IMG/VR virus record: IMGVR_UViG_3300034190_001504
Span: 1 to 35,246 of that record
Source of the DNA: a virus
DNA: 35,246 nucleotides
Reading direction: 5' to 3' (one strand)
In this document: piece by piece, positions 18,259-23,126 of the stretch
Layout: each line of letters opens with the position of its first letter
Numbering within the stretch: the stretch's first letter is position 1
Notes under the pieces: model-generated
What the model saw: the letters and a program-made list of their open reading frames with translations, nothing else
Told to the model about the DNA's origin: nothing
The model's database searches: none
Translations under genes and position numbers: made by a program

Positions 18259-18357
18259 AAAACAAATCAACCAAACACCAACAAACAAAACACCCAAACA
18301 CACACAAAAAACACCCCCACAACACACAAACCACTAAACCAAAACCCCCAAAACACC
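18255..18357. other. 103-nt A/C-only tract
   Basis: In 103 bases the plus strand has no G and only two T (18267 and 18335); all the rest is A or C. The minus strand is therefore almost pure G/T, with clusters of 3-5 G. It begins where the late promoter at 18359-18387 would start transcription. The late RNA would thus open with about 100 nt of G/U only. Confidence 0.9.
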
Positions 18358-18358
18358 G

Positions 18359-18387
18359 TATATACACATAGGAGGGGGGGGTATCAA
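18359..18387 (-). promoter_or_regulatory. Late promoter
   Basis: On the minus strand TTGATA (18387-18382), a 17-bp spacer containing eight C in a row, then TATATA (18364-18359). Both hexamers are near the sigma70/sigmaA consensus. It points at the late genes starting at 17980. Two LexA-type boxes (18416-18444) lie about 30-60 bp upstream of it. Confidence 0.7.
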
Positions 18388-18415
18388 GGCACTTCCCCCG
18401 TTAAATCATCTAGAC

Positions 18416-18429
18416 CGAACATATGTTCG
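18416..18429. promoter_or_regulatory. LexA/SOS box, perfect consensus
   Basis: CGAACATATGTTCG matches the Gram-positive/actinobacterial LexA consensus CGAAC-N4-GTTCG at every fixed position and is a full palindrome. It lies between the late and early promoters. Binding of host LexA is an inference; a phage repressor with a similar site is the alternative. Confidence 0.7.
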
Positions 18430-18430
18430 C

Positions 18431-18444
18431 CAAACGTACGTTCG
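18431..18444. promoter_or_regulatory. LexA-like box, one mismatch
   Basis: CAAACGTACGTTCG differs from CGAAC-N4-GTTCG at one position and contains the 10-bp palindrome AACGTACGTT. Its start is 15 bp from the start of the perfect box, about one and a half helical turns. Confidence 0.55.
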
Positions 18445-18476
18445 CCCTAAACCTCAAGTAGAGGGTTAGACTTTCT

Positions 18477-18524
18477 TTTTAATGGACCTCATTAGATAGG
18501 TTTTAATGGTTGCCATTAGATGGG
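18477..18524. repeat. Two tandem 24-bp direct repeats
   Basis: 18477-18500 and 18501-18524 both read TTTTAATGG, four variable bases, then CATTAGAT-x-GG or a close match; only five of 24 positions differ and the copies abut exactly. Adjacent direct repeats in a control region suggest binding sites for a regulator or replication initiator. Confidence 0.7.
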
Positions 18525-18587
18525 TGGGGCTCGTGTATATTTATGCAGTCAGATGAATAAATATGAATTTGCCTTCAGGCTCAATAT

Positions 18588-18615
18588 AACGCCCCTCAGA
18601 GCGTTGTTTTTTTTT
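18588..18615 (+). terminator. Intrinsic terminator on the plus strand
   Basis: AACGC (18588-18592) pairs with GCGTT (18601-18605) with an 8-nt loop, followed by G and nine T. A smaller GCC-TTCA-GGC hairpin lies just upstream (18571-18580). There is no gene before it on this strand, so it would end a short RNA or block read-through into the early unit. Confidence 0.65.
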
Positions 18616-18669
18616 GGGTTACTGCAGTACTAAAACCTTAAAAAAATCGCTTAGGTTGGATTGTGAAGG

Positions 18670-18683
18670 CGTACATATGTTCG
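18670..18683. promoter_or_regulatory. LexA-like box near the early promoter
   Basis: CGTACATATGTTCG has one mismatch to CGAAC-N4-GTTCG and the same ATATGTTCG half as the perfect box. It lies about 80 bp upstream of the early promoter at 18764-18791. A further GTTCG half-site follows at about 18689. Confidence 0.5.
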
Positions 18684-18700
18684 CTTTTGTTCGGTCTTAT

Positions 18701-18721
18701 GTTACAGTTAGGTTACAGTTA
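18701..18721. repeat. Tandem GTTACAGTTA direct repeat
   Basis: GTTACAGTTA occurs at 18701-18710 and 18712-18721, 11 bp apart, followed by the AT-rich stretch TATTACATATATATG. It could be an operator or activator site for the early promoter. Seen directly; function unknown. Confidence 0.6.
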
Positions 18722-18763
18722 TATTACATATATATGACAATTTAAAAAAAAGGGGTAAATAGC

Positions 18764-18791
18764 TTGCTTTTACTTAATTATGTGGTACTAT
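18764..18791 (+). promoter_or_regulatory. Early promoter
   Basis: TTGCTT (18764-18769), a 16-bp spacer, then TACTAT (18786-18791). Transcription would begin near 18798, giving a leader of about 340 nt before the first clearly supported early gene at 19141. Confidence 0.6.
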
Positions 18792-18866
18792 ATTATTACT
18801 GAAGGAAATACAGAAACCGGATTTCCACACCGCCCCGAGGAAGGGGAGCAGGAATAAGAAGGACAG

Positions 18867-18977
18867 ATGAGACATCATCAGCACAAGAGTTCTTCTGAAG
18901 GGTTGAAAGTCCCCAAAATATGCGAGTCTTTTGTCCCGATGAGAAAAAGGGGCATTAAAGGGAAGGTTCCACCGTGA
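18867..18977 (+). CDS. Possible 36-residue basic protein in the early leader
   Basis: ATG at 18867 with AAGAAGG four bases upstream, the same spacing as for the next gene at 19141, to TGA at 18975-18977. The peptide begins MRHHQHKSSSEGLK, has one Cys, and ends in a basic stretch (VPMRKRGIKGKVPP). No family firmly recognised. Its ribosome site can pair with CCTTCT at 19080-19085, which is also a strand of the hammerhead-like motif. It may be a leader peptide, or the frame may be fortuitous within a structured leader. Confidence 0.45.
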   Translation: MRHHQHKSSSEGLKVPKICESFVPMRKRGIKGKVPP

Positions 18978-19067
18978 TGACGGATAGTAAAACCCTAGTA
19001 CAATCGCTTAACCGGCACCTACCGGTATACTAGAGATGGAGGCTGTATAGCCCTAATCGTAAATTAG
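18965..19067 (+). ncRNA. Array of hairpins in the early leader
   Basis: Successive stems lie head to tail: GGTT/AACC (18965-18994) enclosing CCGT/ACGG (18972-18983), ACCGG/CCGGT (19011-19026), GGCT/AGCC (19041-19052) and CTAAT/ATTAG (19053-19067). A further stem GGAAAT/ATTTCC is at 18804-18826. They lead directly into the hammerhead-like motif. The density of perfect short stems suggests a folded RNA rather than chance. Confidence 0.5.
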
Positions 19068-19079
19068 ACATCTTTCTTT

Positions 19080-19136
19080 CCTTCTCTGTGGAATTAACCA
19101 CACTGATGAGCACCCGCAAGGGATGCAGAAAGAAGG
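19080..19136 (+). ncRNA. Type III hammerhead ribozyme candidate
   Basis: The pieces occur in hammerhead order. Stem III strand CCTTCT (19080-19085), cleavage-site C (19086), stem I hairpin TGTGG-AATTAA-CCACA (19087-19102), core CTGATGA (19103-19109), stem II GCA-CCC/GGG-TGC capped by a GCAA tetraloop (19110-19126, with A19123 bulged), core GAA (19128-19130), then AGAAGG (19131-19136) closing stem III in 6 perfect pairs including the required A15.1-U16.1. Predicted cleavage is after C19086. One departure: A19127 is an extra base between stem II and GAA. The AGAAGG strand is also the ribosome site of the gene at 19141. Confidence 0.7.
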
Positions 19137-19140
19137 CACA

Positions 19141-19332
19141 ATGGAAGAATATGAACGTAAGTTACGTAAAGCACGCCGTGACCGTGAACTTAATCAATTA
19201 CGGTTAGAGCGTCTTCGCAATCGTCAAGCGCATAAAGCGCTACGGTGGGAACGTGATCAACGATTTGACGGTGTAACCCAACTCGGTACGGGTGGACTTG
19301 CACTATTTGAAGGACAGAACTTAGTTAGTTAG
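19141..19332 (+). CDS. Small basic helical protein, first gene after the early leader
   Basis: 63 residues from ATG 19141, chosen because AGAAAGAAGG ends 4 nt upstream; an in-frame ATG at 19123 lies inside the ribozyme-like motif. The first 45 residues are a highly charged helix (MEEYERKLRKARRDRELNQL and following), Arg-rich, likely coiled coil or RNA/DNA-binding, with a short Gly-rich tail. No family recognised. Its translation may depend on opening or cleaving the hammerhead-like motif that holds its ribosome site. Confidence 0.7.
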   Translation: MEEYERKLRKARRDRELNQLRLERLRNRQAHKALRWERDQRFDGVTQLGTGGLALFEGQNLVS

Positions 19333-19336
19333 TATG

Positions 19337-19372
19337 TCGGAGCACATCGTGAGATGTGTTCTAGGGTGCTAA
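19337..19372 (+). repeat. Intergenic hairpin element, copy 1
   Basis: GAGCACATC (19340-19348) pairs over 9 bp, with one G-U, to GATGTGTTC (19353-19361), closed by a GTGA (GNRA) loop. It is followed by TAGGGTGCTAA. It lies between the genes at 19141 and 19400. Copies 2 and 3 are at 19655 and 19980. Confidence 0.8.
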
Positions 19373-19399
19373 CTGCATCAATATAGAAAGAAGGAAGAT

Positions 19400-19645
19400 A
19401 TGGATTTACAACCACTACTAAATGAGCTAGCGAAAATGTTAGTTCCTCTAGTGATAGCGAATCTTAATCCAGAAGAGTTAGACTTCTTCAAGGGTGAAGA
19501 TAAACCTGCGCTAGATGATGAGACAGTAAAGCAAGCTTTAATAGATACCCTCAAAGAAGGGTGGGTTGATAGCGAAATAGAAGAGCAGATTCAATATGTT
19601 GTTGACAATGGTAGCTGGGACTTTGGTATAAATTTCTCGGCATAG
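19400..19645 (+). CDS. Acidic early protein of unknown function
   Basis: 81 residues, ribosome site AGAAAGAAGGAAGAT. A hydrophobic N-terminal helix (LLNELAKMLVPLVIANLN) is followed by acidic helical segments (DDETVKQALIDTLKEGW) and a C-terminal VVDNGSWDFG. The N-terminal helix could contact a membrane but is short and charged at its edges. Flanked on both sides by the repeated hairpin element. No family recognised. Confidence 0.7.
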   Translation: MDLQPLLNELAKMLVPLVIANLNPEELDFFKGEDKPALDDETVKQALIDTLKEGWVDSEIEEQIQYVVDNGSWDFGINFSA

Positions 19646-19654
19646 CTTGATAGC

Positions 19655-19692
19655 TCGGAGCACATGTGTAAGCATGTGTTCTAAGGTGTTAA
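19655..19692 (+). repeat. Intergenic hairpin element, copy 2
   Basis: GAGCACATG (19658-19666) pairs with CATGTGTTC (19673-19681), loop TGTAAG, followed by TAAGGTGTTAA. Compared with copies 1 and 3 the innermost pair is G-C instead of C-G, a compensatory change that supports an RNA structure. Confidence 0.8.
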
Positions 19693-19720
19693 GTAAACAT
19701 CAATAAAGAAGGGAAAGATA

Positions 19721-19975
19721 ATGGAAAGAATAACTACACAAGATCTTGAGCGTGAAGTGGCAGTGTTAAACGGCTACTTCGGTATTCGGGATAACGACGC
19801 TCCAGAGCGCTTTGATATTTACTCTGCCGATGGTACTCACCGACTAGTTAAGAACAACGGGAGCCGTAACATCTCTAAGCGTGGAACTAAGCGTGAAATA
19901 TACGAACAGCTTTACGCAATCAATAAAGTTATCTATGAGTTCAAACAAGACTTTGGAATAGAAGTTGAAGCTTGA
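19721..19975 (+). CDS. Early phage protein of unknown function
   Basis: 84 residues with ribosome site AGAAGGGAAAGAT. The pattern is an N-terminal LEREVAVLNGYFG, a central strand with a dipeptide HRLVKNNG, then SKRGTKREIYEQLYAINK. Small proteins with this order (helix with N-x-x-x-G, a strand, then TKRE-x-Y and a C-terminal helix) occur widely in early regions of phages, without known function as far as I recall. It is flanked by hairpin elements 2 and 3. Confidence 0.7.
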   Translation: MERITTQDLEREVAVLNGYFGIRDNDAPERFDIYSADGTHRLVKNNGSRNISKRGTKREIYEQLYAINKVIYEFKQDFGIEVEA

Positions 19976-19979
19976 TAGC

Positions 19980-20015
19980 TCGGAGCACATCTTTGGATGT
20001 GTTCTAGGGTGTTAA
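19980..20015 (+). repeat. Intergenic hairpin element, copy 3
   Basis: GAGCACATC (19983-19991) pairs with GATGTGTTC (19996-20004), loop TTTG, followed by TAGGGTGTTAA. It shares the longer upstream stretch AGCTTGATAGCTCGGAGC with copy 2. Located between the genes at 19721 and 20046. Confidence 0.8.
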
Positions 20016-20045
20016 GTAATAGCATCAACAAAAGAAAGGAAAGAT

Positions 20046-20339
20046 ATGAAAGTGAACCGTAATAGTTCAATCAAAAAGATATGCGAAACCTATGATTGTA
20101 CTACTAAAGAGATCACTATTGTTATCCGTGAGAATAATGATAGCGATTACCCTTATGGTGTTGTATTAAAGGATGCTTTAGAAGAGGTGCAAGAGGTACA
20201 AAAAGCATTGAATGGTGACGACTTTGCTTGCATGACGGTAGATGATAGTTTGTCTAGTGTGATAGAGCGATGGATGTTTGAAAACAACTGTGACCATGAT
20301 GAATATAGTTTTGTATATAAAGTGTTTGAAAGTAACTAA
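20046..20339 (+). CDS. Acidic early protein of unknown function
   Basis: 97 residues from ATG 20046, with the standard early ribosome site AAAGAAAGGAAAGAT directly upstream. It has a basic N-terminus, then KEITIVIRENNDS (strand), a helix (LEEVQEVQKALNG), and an acidic C-terminal half with three spread Cys. No motif or family recognised. It is the last of the group of genes separated by the repeated hairpin. Confidence 0.65.
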   Translation: MKVNRNSSIKKICETYDCTTKEITIVIRENNDSDYPYGVVLKDALEEVQEVQKALNGDDFACMTVDDSLSSVIERWMFENNCDHDEYSFVYKVFESN

Positions 20340-20340
20340 C

Positions 20341-20472
20341 CTATGGGGCTAGCTAATTGCTAGCCTTATGGGGTGGGGACTGCCAAAGATTACAGTAGAG
20401 AAAATTTCTCTTATAGAAGCTGTTGATGCCACCTATTAAATAAAACGCAGTCATTAAAAGAAAGGAAAGATA
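20341..20472 (+). other. Structured intergenic region
   Basis: A 7-bp perfect hairpin GGCTAGC-TAATT-GCTAGCC (20347-20365) is flanked by TATGGGG direct repeats. Further on, AGAGAAA/TTTCTCT (20397-20411) sits inside a closing stem GACTGC/GCAGTC (20378-20383 with 20447-20452). No reading frame with a ribosome site is present. It may be a processing or stability element. Confidence 0.55.
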
Positions 20473-20760
20473 ATGGCACTAAGTAGAAAATACTATCAAG
20501 GATTAGCCGAAGCATTAGCCAAACCTACCGAAAGGTACGGGTCAGGCGCACTAGCTCAAAGGTTAGTTCCGATAGTAGCGACAGTACAGGCTGTAGCTGA
20601 TATGTGTTATGAAGATAATGACAGGTTTGACCGCCAAAGATTCTACGATGCTTTTATCCAAGAGATAGATAACTTGGATAAAACTGAAAATGAATCTGAT
20701 AGGTCACTGTACATATTGGATATACATTACAAAGAAGTTCTAGCTCCTTTGAATCGCTAG
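20473..20760 (+). CDS. Early phage protein of unknown function
   Basis: 95 residues with the standard ribosome site AAAGAAAGGAAAGATA. The N-terminus SRKYYQGLAEALA, the helix AVADMCYEDNDRFDR, and RFYDAFIQEI correspond to a short protein type common in actinophage and other phage early regions (D-N-x-x-FD-x-x-RF). It is helical, without catalytic residues or membrane segments. Role unknown. Confidence 0.7.
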   Translation: MALSRKYYQGLAEALAKPTERYGSGALAQRLVPIVATVQAVADMCYEDNDRFDRQRFYDAFIQEIDNLDKTENESDRSLYILDIHYKEVLAPLNR

Positions 20761-20782
20761 AGACAAAGAAAGAAGGAAGATA

Positions 20783-20950
20783 ATGGTAAGTCTTAGACCT
20801 AACCCATACAATGTTCAACCTAATGAAGATGGCGAATACATTTATTGTGATTTCTGTAATCTTCCGGTTGATTCATTAGATGGTGTCACTGACGGTTTCG
20901 TTGTCGGATGCGGTAGTGTTCGTGGTAACGGATGTGGTGACAAATTATGA
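20783..20950 (+). CDS. 55-residue cysteine-containing protein
   Basis: ATG at 20783 after AAAGAAAGAAGGAAGATA, TGA at 20948-20950. It contains YCDFCNLP and later GCGSVRGNGCGD, giving a C-x2-C pair and a second spread Cys pair, consistent with a small zinc-binding fold. The C-terminal 15 residues are Gly-rich. It is too short for many gene finders. No family recognised. Confidence 0.65.
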   Translation: MVSLRPNPYNVQPNEDGEYIYCDFCNLPVDSLDGVTDGFVVGCGSVRGNGCGDKL

Positions 20951-21049
20951 ATTGAATAAGATTCGGTGACTCGTTACATAGAGGTTGAAGTCATGGCAAC
21001 AGAAAGAGATACCTCGTTTATGAAAAGAATGAAAAAGAAAGGAAAGATA

Positions 21050-21226
21050 ATGCCAACGTACAAAGTACATCTCAACCATATCTACGAGGATGACGAGTGG
21101 GTAGAAGTTGAAGCAGATAATGATTACGATGCACGTGACATGGCTGAGAGCGAAGCAACTATTAATGATGCTTACAATCATGCTATGCACACATCAACTA
21201 TGGTTCTTGACGTACAAGAATGCTAA
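21050..21226 (+). CDS. Small acidic early protein of unknown function
   Basis: 58 residues from ATG 21050 (MPTYKVHLNHIYEDD), chosen because the full standard ribosome site AAAGAAAGGAAAGATA precedes it; in-frame ATGs further upstream (20992, 21020) would translate the ribosome site itself and have weaker signals. A beta hairpin with WVEVEADN is followed by a helix with DARDMAESEATIND, a layout common in small phage proteins. No known function. Confidence 0.65.
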   Translation: MPTYKVHLNHIYEDDEWVEVEADNDYDARDMAESEATINDAYNHAMHTSTMVLDVQEC

Positions 21227-21271
21227 AGAACTAGCAACCTCTGACGATTCAGGGAATCTCCCAGAGCTGAA

Positions 21272-21332
21272 GAGTGTCGCTCCCTGTCCACCACACTTAC
21301 CTCCCTTAGGTAGTGGACAGTGGGAAACACTC
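21272..21332 (+). other. Long intergenic hairpin
   Basis: GAGTGT (21272-21277) pairs with ACACTC (21327-21332), enclosing CTGTCCAC (21284-21291) paired with GTGGACAG (21313-21320); the internal loop is partly pairable, and TACCT/AGGTA extends inward. A smaller CTCTG/CAGAG stem precedes it. No U-tract follows. The whole 134-nt gap before the gene at 21361 is folded and non-coding. Confidence 0.6.
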
Positions 21333-21360
21333 AACATGTTTCAGAAAGGAAAGATAAATT

Positions 21361-21621
21361 ATGGCAACACAATTAGAAAAATTTGCTTTCGCTAGCGTTG
21401 GTCGCAAGGGAAAGTATGATTGGGATTTGTGGTTAGATGGTAACATCTGGGAACTTAAACGACCCGTTGATTTCCAAGGCAATAGCAATAGTATGCGTAA
21501 TGGCGCTAAGCAAGCAGGAAAAATACGTGGTCTTAAAGTTCGCACAACTCTCGTAAATGATGACACTCTTGTTATTCAAGCTTACAAAGATGACGCAAAC
21601 CAGCGGTTATCATCGTATTAA
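21361..21621 (+). CDS. Small early protein with KYDWDLWLDG motif
   Basis: 86 residues with ribosome site AGAAAGGAAAGATA, 6 nt from the ATG. The pattern KYDWDLWLDGNIWELKRPVDF near residues 18-38 resembles short actinophage early proteins (YDWD-x-WLDG-x-x-W-x-L-x-x-x-x-DF); the rest is basic (MRNGAKQAGKIRGLKVRT) with a final strand ending in QAYKDD. It may bind nucleic acid. The resemblance is from memory. Confidence 0.65.
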   Translation: MATQLEKFAFASVGRKGKYDWDLWLDGNIWELKRPVDFQGNSNSMRNGAKQAGKIRGLKVRTTLVNDDTLVIQAYKDDANQRLSSY

Positions 21622-21646
21622 AATAATAAATAAAGAAAGGAAAGAT

Positions 21647-21880
21647 ATGGCATACATAAATGTCCATCAGCGGAAATCATTAGCGGAAGATGCTAGCTTT
21701 AAAGTTGATGTTAGAAAAAGTAGTACAGATCATAGTGACTACATAGTTTTCAACATTAAGTTTTCAGATTCACACTTCACGTTCTTCATTAAACCTACAG
21801 AACATTGTTCAGTAGAAGAAGAGTTTGATATGTTCGCTGAGAAAATAAGCAAAGCATTGTACGAATCAAAGTACCTTTAA
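21647..21880 (+). CDS. Early protein of unknown function
   Basis: 77 residues from ATG 21647 (MAYINVHQRK), placed by the full ribosome site AAAGAAAGGAAAGAT ending 1-2 nt upstream; upstream in-frame codons overlap the previous gene and are not favoured. Beta strands (SDYIVFNIKFSD, HFTFFIKP) are followed by a C-terminal helix (EEEFDMFAEKISKALYE). No family recognised. Confidence 0.65.
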   Translation: MAYINVHQRKSLAEDASFKVDVRKSSTDHSDYIVFNIKFSDSHFTFFIKPTEHCSVEEEFDMFAEKISKALYESKYL

Positions 21881-21907
21881 TGCGACAACAAAAAGAAAGG
21901 AAAGATT

Positions 21908-22339
21908 ATGAAAGACTACAAGTACCCTGAGTTTGCTAAAGATGTGTTTATTACTGCTTGCGAAGGCGGTATTAACTACTGGGCAGATGTCACTGATTAC
22001 AATTACAAAAGTGATCGTGACTGGTCGGCGAAACTATCAATTCCTCACTGGCAACCATTTTTGCACAACAAGGAAGACAAAGGTAATAGTTTCTCTGTGT
22101 ACACCTTAGACTGGTGGATAATTATGACAGGCATAGCTAGATTAATTAAACACTTCAAAGATAGCCAGCCGGAGTCGTACTCTCATCCCTTGATACAATC
22201 AATGGTAGATGAGGTAGGCTTTGAGCTGTATAAGGCTGACAAAACCGATGACTATGAACGGCTTGGAAGTATGCACGACGTAGAGTGGGCAGATATTATT
22301 GTCCAATACGGGTTGTTTGATGAACTAGTTTACGGCTAG
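21908..22339 (+). CDS. Conserved phage protein of the EGGINYW type
   Basis: 143 residues with ribosome site AAAGAAAGGAAAGATT. The N-terminal ITACEGGINYWADV near residues 15-28 and C-terminal WADIIVQYGLFDELVYG are, as I recall, hallmarks of a protein found in many phages, especially of Actinobacteria. The middle has a Trp-rich helical segment (YTLDWWIIMTGIARLI). No catalytic motif is known to me. The gene ends 10 nt before the hairpin that controls or covers the whiB ribosome site. Confidence 0.75.
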   Translation: MKDYKYPEFAKDVFITACEGGINYWADVTDYNYKSDRDWSAKLSIPHWQPFLHNKEDKGNSFSVYTLDWWIIMTGIARLIKHFKDSQPESYSHPLIQSMVDEVGFELYKADKTDDYERLGSMHDVEWADIIVQYGLFDELVYG

Positions 22340-22348
22340 AATCATTAG

Positions 22349-22392
22349 ACCTCCTGCGTGGGTTTCCTTCCTTCTTTTCCTACGCAGGAGGT
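22349..22392 (+). promoter_or_regulatory. Hairpin hiding the whiB ribosome binding site
   Basis: ACCTCCTGCGT (22349-22359) pairs perfectly over 11 bp with ACGCAGGAGGT (22382-22392). The 22-nt loop is pyrimidine-rich (TTTCCTTCCTTCTTTTCC). The ribosome site GGAGG (22387-22391) of the GTG at 22399 lies in the 3' arm, masked by CCTCC. It could be an RNA switch or thermometer, and could also act as a weak terminator for the upstream gene. Confidence 0.75.
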
Positions 22393-22398
22393 TCTTTA

Positions 22399-22647
22399 GT
22401 GTATAGTAAAAGAATGGATAACTGGAGAGAGAAAGCTGGCTGTCGTGGCATGACTACGATATTCTATTCAGACCAGCATCGTAAGTGTCGGTCTGTTTGT
22501 GATGCATGCCCTGTTATTGAACAGTGTATTGCTACGTCTGCTGAAGATGAGCCAGACCCTTTCCAACTTTGGGGTTTCAGACATGGAATGACTGCATCTG
22601 AGCGTTACAGATGGAGGATGATGAGAGTCCGACTTGACAGCGTGTGA
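22399..22647 (+). CDS. whiB-like: WhiB-like iron-sulfur transcription regulator
   Basis: 82 residues from a GTG with GGAGG 7 nt upstream; ATG 22414 is a weaker alternative. WhiB-like proteins hold a 4Fe-4S cluster and act on host sigma factor and promoters. The cluster ligands are visible: Cys15, then Cys34-x2-Cys37-x5-Cys43 (VCDACPVIEQC), with W9 before the first Cys. The family turn G[VI]WGG appears as LWGFRHGMT, followed by a basic C-terminal stretch (SERYRWRMMRVR). Cys30 is an additional cysteine. Phage WhiB proteins can redirect host transcription or block superinfection; which applies here is unknown. It is the key evidence for an actinobacterial host. Translation is probably controlled by the hairpin at 22349-22392. 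Confidence 0.92.
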   Translation: MYSKRMDNWREKAGCRGMTTIFYSDQHRKCRSVCDACPVIEQCIATSAEDEPDPFQLWGFRHGMTASERYRWRMMRVRLDSV

Positions 22648-22700
22648 TACCCTGTACACAAGGTTATACACCAAGAAGGAACAAAGAAAGGAGGAACCAG

Positions 22701-22916
22701 ATGAGCAGAAGCTTTTCTAAAGAGGAATGGCTAGCACTACCTGTTGGCAGGGATCACGGTCATCGTAACGATAACATTGATTCACCAGCAGTCGTGTGGA
22801 CCGTACTTAAGGGCGGTTGGTCAGAAATGGATTGGTTTACAGTCCAGTGGAACACGCCGATTGATTTCAGCAATCCGTCAGATGACCAAGACCTTCCAAT
22901 ACCACAATACCAATAA
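22701..22916 (+). CDS. Early protein of unknown function
   Basis: 71 residues from ATG 22701 (MSRSFSKEEWLALPVGRDHG), chosen by AAAGAAAGGAGG upstream. It has four Trp residues and an acidic C-terminus (SDDQDLPIPQYQ). No motif or family recognised. It sits immediately downstream of whiB and probably shares its transcript. Confidence 0.65.
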   Translation: MSRSFSKEEWLALPVGRDHGHRNDNIDSPAVVWTVLKGGWSEMDWFTVQWNTPIDFSNPSDDQDLPIPQYQ

Positions 22917-22945
22917 AGAAAGAAGGAACAAAGAAAGGAGGAAGT

Positions 22946-23104
22946 ATGGCAGAAAACAAAAAGCAAACCAAAGCAGAGCTTGAAGAAGCTAGGCGAGCGG
23001 AAGCCATTGAAAGAAAAAGACAACAAGTAGTTGCTCACGCTATCGGTGCAGTTCAGCATAACTTTGGCAGAACCACTGGGCGAGTTAGTATTTACAAACG
23101 CTAA
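22946..23104 (+). CDS. 52-residue charged helical protein
   Basis: ATG at 22946 after AAAGAAAGGAGGAAGT, TAA at 23104. It begins MAENKKQTKAELEEARRAEA, a continuous charged helix, then RKRQQVVAHAIGAVQHNFGR. Likely a coiled coil or nucleic-acid-binding helix. No family recognised. Confidence 0.6.
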   Translation: MAENKKQTKAELEEARRAEAIERKRQQVVAHAIGAVQHNFGRTTGRVSIYKR

Positions 23105-23126
23105 CTTAATAAAGAAAGGAAGGGAT

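Noticed and set aside
17981-19140. tRNA or tmRNA in the structured control region
   Set aside because: No cloverleaf with T-loop sequence, acceptor stem or CCA-like end could be built from the hairpins there.
19602-19632. TTGACA followed by TATAAA inside the gene at 19400
   Set aside because: The spacer is 19 bp and the elements lie in coding sequence, so a promoter is not well supported.
20966-21049. Longer version of the gene at 21050 starting at 20966 or 20992
   Set aside because: It would translate the standard early ribosome site as a lysine-rich stretch, and no comparable site lies before the upstream starts.
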